Assembly: GCA_964402955.1 (NCBI GenBank)
Contig: CAYOEZ010000161.1
Coordinates: 1 to 11,712 of the forward strand
DNA: 11,712 bases
Source: CAYOEZ01 sp964402955
GTDB lineage: Bacteria; Chloroflexota; DTOL01; DAOUCN01
Direction: 5' to 3'
The notes beneath the pieces are model-generated. The model saw only the letters and a list, made by a program, of their open reading frames with translations. It did not search any database and was not told the origin of the DNA. Both the position numbers and the translations under genes were made by a program. Shown piece after piece: positions 1 to 6,246 of this stretch (positions are counted from its first letter, which is position 1; every line of letters begins with the position of its first letter).

Positions 1-2
1 TC

Positions 3-368
3 TTCTTCCGCAACATGCCGACGTTGATTGATGGTGGGCATCTCTTCATCGCCCAGCCTCCGCTCTATCGCGTCGCCAGCGGCAAAGAGCACTACTACGC
101 TTACAGTGAAGAGGAGAAAGACGCGCTGGTCAAGAAGTTCGCCAACAAGAACGTCATCATCCAGCGTTACAAGGGCCGGGGCGAGATGAACCCGGAGCAG
201 CTCTGGGAAACGACGATGAATCCCGAGAACCGCACCATTCTACAGGTGACTGTCGAAGACTCGGTGAAGGCGGACGAGACATTCGATATCCTGATGGGCG
301 AATCTGTCCAGCCGCGCAAGCACTTCATCCAGGCGCACGCGAAGAGCGTACGCAATCTGGATATCTAG
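3..368 (+). CDS. gyrB: DNA gyrase subunit B, C-terminal fragment (5' end outside window)
   Basis: This is the last 121 codons of the ATPase subunit of DNA gyrase, the cytoplasmic type II topoisomerase that introduces negative supercoils. The frame is open from base 3 (FFRNMPTLIDGGH), so the gene enters from the left and the internal ATG at 15 is not its start. The family signature GHLFIAQPPLYR, the block QRYKGRGEMNPEQLWETTM and the terminal HAKSVRNLDI are the usual end of the Toprim and C-terminal region of bacterial GyrB. ParE is the alternative, but the ending fits GyrB better. One oddity is KGRGEM, where most family members read KGLGEM; this could be a real substitution or a sequencing error. 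The next gene starts 53 bp downstream. Confidence 0.93.
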   Translation, partial: FFRNMPTLIDGGHLFIAQPPLYRVASGKEHYYAYSEEEKDALVKKFANKNVIIQRYKGRGEMNPEQLWETTMNPENRTILQVTVEDSVKADETFDILMGESVQPRKHFIQAHAKSVRNLDI

Positions 369-421
369 TATGAGCCGACGCCCGATCTCTGGGAACCAGG
401 CTTCCGAATCAGGAGACAATC

Positions 422-649
422 ATGAGATGCGTGATTTGCAAGCAGGCAGACCCGCGTCCGGGTACGGTTACAGTGACCCTGGAGAGAGGCAGCCTCACTT
501 ATGTGGTCAAGAACGTGCCGGCGCGTGTTTGCCCCAACTGTGGCGAAGAGTATGTTGAGGATGACATTGCGGCCCGGCTCCTACGTTCTGCCGAAGACAT
601 GGCGCGTGTGGGGGCTCAGGTGGATATTCGCCAGTACGTGGCGGCATAG
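422..649 (+). CDS. YgiT-type zinc-finger protein (MqsA N-domain-like antitoxin), orphan
   Basis: A 75-residue protein with two CxxC pairs (Cys3/Cys6 and Cys37/Cys40) set about 30 residues apart, which form one zinc site in YgiT/MqsA-type proteins. The stretch VKNVPARVCPNCGEEYVED is the typical second half of that fold. In the family, such short proteins usually act as the antitoxin or accessory partner of a small upstream toxin, often of the DUF4258 type. Here only 53 bp separate it from gyrB, so no toxin precedes it, and the next genes are a different toxin-antitoxin type. A good ribosome site, AGGAGA at 411-416, lies 5 bases before the ATG. There is no DNA-binding HTH domain as in full-length MqsA. 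The family call is firm; the antitoxin role is inferred. Confidence 0.82.
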   Translation: MRCVICKQADPRPGTVTVTLERGSLTYVVKNVPARVCPNCGEEYVEDDIAARLLRSAEDMARVGAQVDIRQYVAA

Positions 650-736
650 CTTGTGCCATCGGGTGTAACACCGTTAGGACGCTTCGCGCTTGACTGGGCG
701 CCGTTTGTGCTCTGGGGCGGTCGAGGAGAGGTTGCC

Positions 737-1033
737 ATGGCAATAGACAAAATGAGAATCCTGAAACGCAAACGGGCGGCAATTCTTCGTATCGCTGAGC
801 AACACGGAGCATACAATATTCGCGTCTTCGGATCAGTGGTTCGAGGTGAAGCTGGTCCTACAAGCGACATAGACTTCTTGGTAGATGTCAAGCCCGTTCA
901 CTCTTCATGGTTCCCGTCTGGTTTGGTCGCCGACCTGCAACAGTTGCTAGACAGCGACGTAGATGTGCTGACTGAAAACGCTCTCCATTGGTACATCCGC
1001 GACCGTGTTCTCAAGGAGGCGGTGCAGTTGTGA
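737..1033 (+). CDS. mntA: MntA-like nucleotidyltransferase antitoxin (type VII toxin-antitoxin)
   Basis: A 98-residue minimal nucleotidyltransferase. It carries the family motif GSx10DxD as GSVVRGEAGPTSDID (Gly32, Ser33, Asp44, Asp46), with a third acidic residue in DVDVLT (Asp76, possibly Asp74). Members of the HEPN/MNT type VII systems neutralise their toxin by transferring AMP from ATP to a tyrosine of HepT; that mechanism is known for the family and inferred here. The ATG at 737 was chosen because a strong purine-rich site (GAGGAGAGG, 723-731) precedes it and the conserved fold begins after it. An upstream in-frame ATG at 653 would add 28 residues without family resemblance. The stop codon overlaps the hepT start as GTGA, so the two are translationally coupled. 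Confidence 0.88.
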   Translation: MAIDKMRILKRKRAAILRIAEQHGAYNIRVFGSVVRGEAGPTSDIDFLVDVKPVHSSWFPSGLVADLQQLLDSDVDVLTENALHWYIRDRVLKEAVQL

Positions 1034-1371
1034 TCAAGGATGACAGGCTATACCTTGTCTTCATTGTCGAGTGTATTCAGCGTATCGAGCTTTACACACA
1101 GGGCGGAAAGGATATCTTTCTGGCTGACATGATGACGCAGGATGCTGTCATGCGCAATTTGCATGTCCTGTCTGAGTCCACGCAACGCCTATCCGACATC
1201 GTGAAGTCCCAACATCCGGAAGTAGAGTGGCGCATCATCGCCGGATTCCGCAACGTGGTTGTCCATGACTATCTCGGCATTGATGTCGAGCGTGTTTGGG
1301 ACACCGTCGAGCATGATCTGCCTGCATTGAAGCGGAGCATCACAACGATTCTGGGCGAGATCACGCCCTGA
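1030..1371 (+). CDS. hepT: HepT-like HEPN-domain RNase toxin (type VII toxin-antitoxin)
   Basis: A 113-residue all-helical HEPN (former DUF86) protein. The catalytic and regulatory motif Rx4HxY is intact as RNVVVHDY (Arg74, His79, Tyr81). In characterised HepT toxins the Arg/His pair forms the RNase site of a dimer and the Tyr is AMPylated by MntA. The conserved FLADMMTQDAVMRNLHVLSE block is also present. The start is GTG at 1030, sharing bases with the mntA stop. AAGGAGG at 1013-1019 lies 10 bases upstream, inside mntA, so hepT expression is tied to translation of the antitoxin. An earlier in-frame ATG at 988 would give a 14-residue extension unlike the family. All expected key residues are present, so the pair looks functional. 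Confidence 0.9.
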   Translation: MIKDDRLYLVFIVECIQRIELYTQGGKDIFLADMMTQDAVMRNLHVLSESTQRLSDIVKSQHPEVEWRIIAGFRNVVVHDYLGIDVERVWDTVEHDLPALKRSITTILGEITP

Positions 1372-1378
1372 GCCGCAC

Positions 1379-2317
1379 ATGCGTATCATCAGCGCTAGCC
1401 GCCGCACCGACATACCGGCCTTCTACAGCAGGTGGCTGCTCAACCGCCTGCGCGCCGGCTTCTGTCACTGGATCAATCCCTTCGGTGGGCAGGTCTATCG
1501 CCTGTCGCTGCGGCCGGAGGACTGCCTGGCAATTGTCTTCTGGACGCGCAACCCGGCGCCCCTGCTGCCCCATCTGCACGATCTGCACGAGCGCGGCTAC
1601 CACTTCTACTTTCACGTCACCATCAACGGCTATCCCCTGCCGATCGAGACGCATGGCCCACCCCAGGCCGCTGCTGTCGCCGCTTTCCAGCGTTTGTCCG
1701 ATAGCATCTCGCCCGATCTGTCCCTCTGGCGCTACGACCCGATCGTACTGAGCGACTTGACGCCTCCCGCCTACCATATGGAGCAGTTCGACGCGCTCAG
1801 CCGCCAACTGCAAGGCTACACGAAACGCTGCTATTTTGCATTTGTGGATTTCTACGGCAAGACCGAGCGCAACCTCAAGCAGCTCTCGCTGGCAAACGGC
1901 CTCACCTTCCAGCGTCCGCTGGTAGACGAGCAGCGCTCCCTCGTGCAGGCGTTGCGCCGGATTGCCGCCGGGCGCGGCATCACGCTTTACTCGTGTTGCG
2001 ACAAGGAGCTTGTGGGCGAGGGCGTGCAGCGGGCGCACTGCATACACCTGGACCTGATCAGGCGCGTGCGTGGCGATCCGCAACTGCGCGTCGCGTCTGC
2101 CCCGTCGCGCCAGGATTGCGGCTGCTTGTCTGCCGCCGACATCGGCGCGTATGATACCTGTGCCTTCGGCTGCACCTACTGCTACGCCACCAACAGCCGC
2201 GCCGCCGCTTTGCAGCGCACGCACGAGCATGATGCGGAGGACAGCGTGCTGTGGCGACCGGCGAGCCTGCGCGGCGTGGATTTGGCGGCGCGGGAGCGCC
2301 CGCCGGCAGCCACGTAG
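1379..2317 (+). CDS. DUF1848 family protein with C-terminal radical-SAM-like Cys cluster
   Basis: A 312-residue soluble protein whose start MRIISASRRTDIPAFYSRW and the segments FWTRNPAPLL and SLWRYDPIV are hallmarks of DUF1848. Near the C-terminus lies a dense cysteine region: Cys206/207, Cys221, CGC at 247-249, then DIGAYDTCAFGCTYCYA. The last part is a CxxxCxxC pattern (Cys261, 265, 268) followed by Tyr, identical in spacing to the Fe-S motif normally found near the N-terminus of radical SAM enzymes. A 4Fe-4S cluster and radical SAM chemistry are therefore inferred; the substrate is unknown. It starts 7 bp after the hepT stop, so it is probably on the same transcript, though a functional link to the toxin-antitoxin pair is not implied. 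The C-terminal 40 residues after the cysteines are poorly conserved in character. Confidence 0.88.
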   Translation: MRIISASRRTDIPAFYSRWLLNRLRAGFCHWINPFGGQVYRLSLRPEDCLAIVFWTRNPAPLLPHLHDLHERGYHFYFHVTINGYPLPIETHGPPQAAAVAAFQRLSDSISPDLSLWRYDPIVLSDLTPPAYHMEQFDALSRQLQGYTKRCYFAFVDFYGKTERNLKQLSLANGLTFQRPLVDEQRSLVQALRRIAAGRGITLYSCCDKELVGEGVQRAHCIHLDLIRRVRGDPQLRVASAPSRQDCGCLSAADIGAYDTCAFGCTYCYATNSRAAALQRTHEHDAEDSVLWRPASLRGVDLAARERPPAAT

Positions 2318-2373
2318 ACGTCTACCCGCCCATGATACTGCTTCCGTACTTCAGGCCTACGGAGGTGCGATGC

Positions 2374-2439
2374 CACCGCAGAGCCGCAGAGAGCGCTGAG
2401 TTTTGATCTTCTCTCTGCGATCCCTGCGTCTCCGCGGTG
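2374..2439. repeat. Dispersed-type inverted repeat (CACCGCAGAG...CTCCGCGGTG)
   Basis: The outer arms CACCGCAGAGCCGCAG (from 2374) and the reverse complement of the right end, CACCGCGGAGACGCAG, match at 14 of 16 positions. Further GCAGAGAG/CTCTCTGC complementarity lies towards a short AT-rich centre. RNA from either strand would fold into a long stem. Elements with this CCGCAGAG/CTCTGCGG signature are recalled as common intergenic repeats in several bacterial phyla. It lies between two convergent genes (ending at 2317 and 2476), where it could also end transcription from both sides; there is no long T run. Confidence 0.7.
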
Positions 2440-2475
2440 AGTGAGGTCATCCTTGCGCAATGTACGGCAGTAGTA

Positions 2476-3291
2476 CTAAGGGGCGCGGCGGCTACGTTCG
2501 TACCACAGGTAGAACACAGCCAGCACGCCAGCCGCCAGATAGACGCCCAGGTAGATTGACTGGCGCGGGTAGATGGCGAAGTTGAACGATCCCAGATTCA
2601 GGAGCGCGGCCAACGTGATCAGCACGATGAGCGCCAGCCCGCCCTGCACATGCAGGGTGATCGCTCCCAGTCGCCGTGCGCCAAGCAGCGGCAGTACGGA
2701 AAGCGCCAGCGAGAGGTAGAATGCGCCGAAGCTCTGCAGCGTGAAGAGCGAGAGCGGCTCGGGGAAGATCTCGCCGTACTGGCCGGATATGCGCCCGGTC
2801 AGGGCAACAATACCCAGAAAGGCGACGAACACGGCGAAGAGAAGGACAGTGGCGCGCACCCAGCGCGGCGCGGGCGCTCCTTCCTCGACAATCGGGCGGC
2901 GTTGCCTGACCCGGCCGAGCAGGGCAACCACAGACGCGGCAATGGCGAGCGCAAGCATAGCGATGTAGGGCCAGGTGAGCAGGGCGTCAAGTCTCAACGT
3001 GGCGCTGTGCAGCAGCAAGACGCCTGCCTCAGCCAGCCCGAACAGGCCCACAAAAAGCGCGCAGGAATGCACCAGACTCCAGCGCCACCGCAGGGCGACC
3101 AGCCCGGCCAAAACTGCGCTGCCCAGATACCAGCCGCCCATGGTCATGGCCACCATGGGCGAGATGCTCCAGGCGAAGTTGGCGGCCGACCAGGATGGCG
3201 CAACGAACAAGACCAGCCCTATGAGGGCAAACGCGGCTGCTGTCGCCCACATCAGCCGGTTGCCCCGTGGCGACAGTTCATCTGCTTTCAT
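2476..3291 (-). CDS. Hypothetical eight-helix integral membrane protein
   Basis: A 271-residue protein I cannot assign to a named family. It has about eight hydrophobic segments, near residues 13-32, 46-67, 73-95, 106-126, 147-166, 184-204, 210-232 and 246-264. They fall into two sets of four joined by a charged loop (residues 127-146, RVRQRRPIVEEG), which suggests a duplicated four-helix unit. There is no signal peptide, ATP-binding motif or evident catalytic residue, so a transporter or sensor role cannot be claimed. AAGGAGAA (3298-3305, read on the minus strand) lies 6 bases before the ATG. Its promoter and a palindromic operator are unusually clear (see separate entries), pointing to ligand-dependent repression of a single-gene transcript. 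Confidence 0.8.
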   Translation of the reverse strand: MKADELSPRGNRLMWATAAAFALIGLVLFVAPSWSAANFAWSISPMVAMTMGGWYLGSAVLAGLVALRWRWSLVHSCALFVGLFGLAEAGVLLLHSATLRLDALLTWPYIAMLALAIAASVVALLGRVRQRRPIVEEGAPAPRWVRATVLLFAVFVAFLGIVALTGRISGQYGEIFPEPLSLFTLQSFGAFYLSLALSVLPLLGARRLGAITLHVQGGLALIVLITLAALLNLGSFNFAIYPRQSIYLGVYLAAGVLAVFYLWYERSRRAP

Positions 3292-3320
3292 GGCAGGTTC
3301 TCCTTCTTGTGCGCTAAATA

Positions 3321-3335
3321 TTAGTCATTAACTAA
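3321..3335. promoter_or_regulatory. Palindromic operator candidate over the start site
   Basis: TTAGTCATTAACTAA is a 15-base palindrome with one mismatched pair. It begins right beside the -10 box and is centred close to the predicted transcription start, where a bound dimeric repressor of TetR or MarR type would block the polymerase. No such regulator gene is present in this window. Confidence 0.55.
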
Positions 3336-3336
3336 G

Positions 3337-3365
3337 TATATACAACATGTGATGCAGCATGTCAA
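3337..3365 (-). promoter_or_regulatory. Near-perfect sigma70-type promoter for the membrane-protein gene
   Basis: Read on the minus strand, a perfect -35 box TTGACA (3360-3365) is followed after exactly 17 bases by TATATA (3337-3342). The predicted start of transcription is near 3330, about 39 bases ahead of the ATG at 3291. The spacer also carries an inverted repeat ACATG-N8-CATGT (3345-3362). Confidence 0.8.
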
Positions 3366-3670
3366 GGGCCTGCTGATATGAAAATGCACCCCGCTTTCCC
3401 TGGACTCGAGCCTTTAGGCGGCGTGCGACCGGCTGAAGCCTCTTGTCCCGCATGAACCGTTTTCATCCGTGGGTGTGGGCCACGGCGCATGGCGACTAGC
3501 TTGAAAATGCGGCCGGCGGCACCGCGACGAAAGGATTCGTCGCACTCCACAGCACACGGCGGGCGTTTTCATTCTGCGTTGCGATCCCGCGGAGCACGAT
3601 AACTCTGTGGTGCGGATCGTATCAGCTCGCCCATGTCCGCTGTCGCATGTTCGCCTGAAGGAGAAAAACT
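3366..3670. other. Non-coding region with short alternating repeats and a hairpin
   Basis: No convincing gene lies here. ATGAAAATGC-like units occur at 3378-3387 and 3502-3510 (plus orientation). The inverted forms are CGTTTTCAT at 3458-3466 and GCGTTTTCAT at 3563-3572. The outermost pair matches at 9 of 10 bases as inverted repeats about 195 bp apart, suggesting a small non-autonomous or dispersed repeat element. The ribosome site of the next gene is at the right edge. No clear sigma70 promoter for that gene was recognised. Confidence 0.4.
3524..3543. repeat. Perfect 8-bp hairpin
   Basis: GCGACGAA and TTCGTCGC form a perfect 8-bp stem around the loop AGGA. There is no T run on either side, so it is not a standard intrinsic terminator. 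It sits inside the repeat-rich intergenic stretch about 130 bp ahead of the RNase J-like gene. Confidence 0.6.
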
Positions 3671-5200
3671 GTGTCCGTCACCCTCACCCTCTACGGCGCG
3701 GCCGGCGAGATCGGCGGCAACAAGATTCTGCTCGAAGACGGCGACGCCCGCGTGATGCTGGACTTCGGTATTGCCTTCGGCCGCCAGGAGCAGTTTTTCA
3801 ACGAGCTACTGCGCCCGCGCGGCGCACGCGGCCTGCTCGATTTGCTCGCCCTGGGGCTTATTCCTCCGCTTGAAGGCATCTACCGCGCTGATCTGGCGCT
3901 CCCCGGCCTGTGGCCGCGCCTGCGCCGCAACCCGCTCTATCGCGACCTGCGGCGCGTCGGGCGGCCGGCGCTCGATGCCGTGCTGCTCTCGCATGCCCAC
4001 CTCGACCACAATGGCGACCTCTCGTACCTGGCGCTCGACATCCCCATCCACTGCACGCGCACGAGCGCCTTCATTGCCCGCGCCATGCAAATGACCGGAG
4101 TGACAACCTTCGAGCGCGAGATGATCATTGCCAACCCGCGCTTTGTGGACGAAGAGACCGGCGATCTGAAGAGCGACAGCAAGGGGGTCTACCGCGCCCG
4201 CCCCCACGCCTTCTTCGACGGCGCGCTCTCTGCGGCGGCTGAGGCCGCGTGGACGCAGTCGCCGGGCCGCAAGGCGCTGGAAGACGCGACCACGACCGCA
4301 GCGAGCGGTCAGGTGGGCGGGCTGCGCTACCGTTGGTGGCCGGTGGATCATTCGATCCCCGGCGCGGCGGGCATGGCCATCGAGACGGCGGCCGGCTGGG
4401 TGGCCTACACCGGCGATATCCGCTTCCACGGCAAGCGCGGCGAGCAGACCCGTCGCTTCGCTGCAGACCTGGCAGCGCTCAAGCCGGCAGCGCTGCTGTG
4501 CGAGGGCACGCACACGGTCACACACGCCCCTGTGACCGAAGCAACGGTGCAGGAGAACGCCCTGCCCCTGCTGCAAGCCGCCGCCGGCGCGCTGGCAGTA
4601 GCCGATTTTGGGCCGCGCAACGTTGACCGCCTCTTCTCGTTCATCGAGCTTGCCGCCGCCACCGGTCGCATGCTGCTCGTCCTGCCCAAGGACATCTACC
4701 TCTTGCGGATGATGTCGCTGGCCGATAGCAGCGTCTTTCCCGATCCGTTCACGTTGCCCAGCCTCGCCCTCTATGCCGACCCCAAGGCCGCGCCCAGAGC
4801 GTGGGAGAAAGAGGTGCGCCAGCAATGGGCGGCGCGCACCGTAACCCCGGCCCAGGTCTCGGCCCGGCCGGGCGACTACATCCTGNNNNNNNNNNTCTAC
4901 ATCTACTCGAACAGCCGCGCCTACGACGATGAGCAGGCCGCCGATCTGGACCGCCTGCGCAACTGGGTCAAGCACATGGGTCTGACGCTGCACGGCGACC
5001 CCGATGACGCGCAGGGCGTCGCACTGCACTCATCCGGCCACGCCTCCGGCCCCGAGCTGGCCGAGTTTGTGCACACCGTTCGCCCGCGCACGCTCGTTCC
5101 TGTACATACGGAACAGCCGACATGGTGGGAAGATCAGGTGAGAGGGACGGGGATCGAGATACAGTATCCGGAGATGGGGAAGGGGATGAGGGTAGGATAA
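3671..5200 (+). CDS. RNase J-like metallo-beta-lactamase-fold ribonuclease (interrupted by assembly gap)
   Basis: A metallo-beta-lactamase/beta-CASP-type protein of at least 509 residues. Visible metal and active-site motifs are SHAHLDHNGDL (HxHxDH at 108-113), His227 in PVDHSIPG, Asp249 in YTGDIRFHG, the HSSGHASGPEL block at 453-463 typical of RNase J, and VPVHTEQP (His479). The N-terminal GAAGEIGGNKILLE and LDFG strands also fit. RNase J enzymes degrade RNA in the cytoplasm by 5'-3' exonuclease and endonuclease activity; this role is inferred. The start is GTG at 3671 after AAGGAG (3658-3663). Ten N (4886-4895) fall between PGDYIL and YIYSNSRAY. In relatives more residues lie between these two blocks than four codons can hold, so the gap is probably a placeholder. 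The gene overlaps the next ORF as TAATG. Confidence 0.87.
   Translation: MSVTLTLYGAAGEIGGNKILLEDGDARVMLDFGIAFGRQEQFFNELLRPRGARGLLDLLALGLIPPLEGIYRADLALPGLWPRLRRNPLYRDLRRVGRPALDAVLLSHAHLDHNGDLSYLALDIPIHCTRTSAFIARAMQMTGVTTFEREMIIANPRFVDEETGDLKSDSKGVYRARPHAFFDGALSAAAEAAWTQSPGRKALEDATTTAASGQVGGLRYRWWPVDHSIPGAAGMAIETAAGWVAYTGDIRFHGKRGEQTRRFAADLAALKPAALLCEGTHTVTHAPVTEATVQENALPLLQAAAGALAVADFGPRNVDRLFSFIELAAATGRMLLVLPKDIYLLRMMSLADSSVFPDPFTLPSLALYADPKAAPRAWEKEVRQQWAARTVTPAQVSARPGDYILXXXXYIYSNSRAYDDEQAADLDRLRNWVKHMGLTLHGDPDDAQGVALHSSGHASGPELAEFVHTVRPRTLVPVHTEQPTWWEDQVRGTGIEIQYPEMGKGMRVG
4886..4895. other. Assembly gap (10 N)
   Basis: Ten unknown bases interrupt the RNase J-like gene. The frame continues on both sides when the gap is counted as 10 bases, but the true missing length is unknown and is probably larger, judging from the family's conserved spacing. 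Confidence 0.97.
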
Positions 5201-5403
5201 TGCGGTTGATCAGAGGCATGGTTGGGAGAGTGCTCAGCCCGTTTCTGAGACAGTCAAGATCGCCGGGAACAAGTGACGCTCAGGTGATGGCCGCGTTCGA
5301 CGCTGTGCTGAAAAAGATGGCACACCTCCACCGCGACACTCCTGACGAGGAGATCGAGGCAGACCTGGCGGAAGCCCGCCGTGAACGGCGGAAGATGGAG
5401 TAG
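5200..5403 (+). CDS. Small hypothetical protein, antitoxin-like C-terminus
   Basis: A 67-residue ORF whose ATG overlaps the stop of the RNase J-like gene (TAATG), so it is probably coupled to it. The N-terminal third (MRLIRGMVGRVLSPFLRQS) is basic and amphipathic. The C-terminal half, AFDAVLKKMAHLHRDTPDEE then IEADLAEARRERRKME, is strongly helical and charged and resembles the tails of small antitoxins that wrap around PIN-domain toxins. That idea is supported by what appears to be a PIN-toxin tail directly after it. No DNA-binding fold can be recognised. It could instead be an unrelated small coupled protein. An earlier in-frame ATG at 5122 would overlap the RNase gene by 79 bases and adds low-complexity sequence, so the later start was chosen. 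Confidence 0.5.
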   Translation: MRLIRGMVGRVLSPFLRQSRSPGTSDAQVMAAFDAVLKKMAHLHRDTPDEEIEADLAEARRERRKME

Positions 5404-5522
5404 TCCTTTGTGAGCACCAGCTTGGGAGCTTTGAGGGGATTGCCATTGTGCCGCCGCGTGTGTTCCTGGAGGGAATGGAAGGCAACGAGGATGGAGAACC
5501 GGACCGAGAGGAGCGCGAATAA
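5391..5522 (+). pseudogene. Remnant of a PIN-domain (VapC-like) toxin, C-terminal tail only
   Basis: Reading codons from 5391 (frame offset from the small ORF before it) gives EDGVVLCEHQLGSFEGIAIV, continuing PPRVFLEGMEG to a TAA at 5520-5522. The order 'GxFEGIxIVxPRxFLE' is how many PIN-domain toxins of the COG1569 type end. No start codon and no upstream catalytic acidic residues remain: a TGA at 5382-5384 closes the frame just upstream. The tail begins exactly where a toxin gene would normally start relative to its antitoxin. The simplest reading is that an internal deletion removed most of the toxin. The match is short, so the call is tentative. Confidence 0.42.
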
Positions 5523-5583
5523 AACGGGTCCACCCGCACCTATTACCCGATGCCCTATCGCTTTTCCGCCGTGGCCTGCTGCT

Positions 5584-6246
5584 TCACCGCTTCCTTCCAA
5601 AGTCGGCAGGTATCTCTCCCCAGATCTCAGTGTGCCACTTAAGAACTCTGTTTTGGTAGTCATTCTCAATCAGCCACTTCTCGGCCCGTTCTATCAGGTC
5701 GAAAATGCGAGCGTTGTCCTCGACCCGCTCCAGGCGCGTGCCGCACTTCTTGCATTCTACCCAACCAATGGCGATTTCGGAATCGGAGTAGATGGGAGCA
5801 GCCACTCTTCTTCGTTTGAAAAGAGCCAGGGCGTGGACTATTGCCAGGAATTCTCCGATGTTGCTCGTGCCAACTGCGTATGGTCCCTGCTTGAAGACCT
5901 CGTCCCTTGTCGGGTTATGAACGCCTCTGTATTCAACCACTCCAGGGTTCACGCTACACGCGGCGTCAACCGAATAGCTTTCAGTGATAGGTTTGCCGAT
6001 GCGGCGCAACTCATGGTCGGTCAACTGCTTCGGCGATTCCGTCGTGGACAGCACGCCTGGTTGCTTCGCTGTTGTGGTGCAGTCAGCATATGTACCAAGC
6101 AACGCGGCCTCTGCATCTGCCCGACTATCAAAGCCTTTGTATTCGGCGCCTGGGTAGCCGTTCACTTGAACTGCGCATTCATCCCAGGTCTCAAAGACGC
6201 CGGCCCGGCGCCCCTTCCAGACAACATAGAACCTTTTCTTCGACAT
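5584..6246 (-). CDS. rnhA: RNase HI with N-terminal hybrid-binding domain
   Basis: A 220-residue protein that cleaves the RNA strand of RNA:DNA hybrids. The N-terminal 50 residues (KRFYVVWKGRRAGVFETWDE, then YPGAEYKGFDSRADAEAALL) form the caulimovirus-VI-type hybrid-binding domain. After a linker, the RNase H fold begins at about residue 88 and shows the four metal-binding acids: Asp94 in SVDAACSVNPG, Glu132 in NIGEFLAIVHAL, Asp155 in IYSDSEIAIGWV and Asp215 in WGEIPADFGRK. The layout resembles the Bacillus halodurans type enzyme. Small oddities are SVNPG for the usual GNPG and TSN for TNN. The ATG at 6246 was chosen because the domain starts there and a G-rich site precedes it; the frame extends upstream to 6366 without similarity. 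It follows the restriction-modification gene by 116 bp. Confidence 0.9.
   Translation of the reverse strand: MSKKRFYVVWKGRRAGVFETWDECAVQVNGYPGAEYKGFDSRADAEAALLGTYADCTTTAKQPGVLSTTESPKQLTDHELRRIGKPITESYSVDAACSVNPGVVEYRGVHNPTRDEVFKQGPYAVGTSNIGEFLAIVHALALFKRRRVAAPIYSDSEIAIGWVECKKCGTRLERVEDNARIFDLIERAEKWLIENDYQNRVLKWHTEIWGEIPADFGRKR

Noticed and set aside
653..736. Upstream in-frame extension of mntA to an ATG at 653
   Set aside because: The extra 28 residues lack family similarity, and a strong ribosome site supports the start at 737.
1361..2230. 289-codon minus-strand open frame over the DUF1848 gene
   Set aside because: Antisense shadow; the plus strand carries the conserved motifs and cysteine cluster.
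2650..3324. 224-codon plus-strand open frame opposite the membrane-protein gene
   Set aside because: The translation is Gln/Arg/Gly-rich low-complexity sequence; the minus strand has a promoter, ribosome site and helices.
3362..3550. 62-codon minus-strand open frame in the repeat-rich intergenic region
   Set aside because: No ribosome site or known domain, and it lies across the short repeats; better explained as a repeat element.
3806..5029. 407-codon open frame on the minus strand opposite the RNase J-like gene
   Set aside because: It is an antisense shadow of a high-GC gene with clear family motifs on the plus strand, and its translation is repetitive Arg/Gly/Ala-rich without family resemblance.
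5525..5536. CGGGTCCACCCG hairpin as a terminator after the toxin relic
   Set aside because: The loop would be only 2 bases and no T run follows, so it cannot be supported as a terminator.
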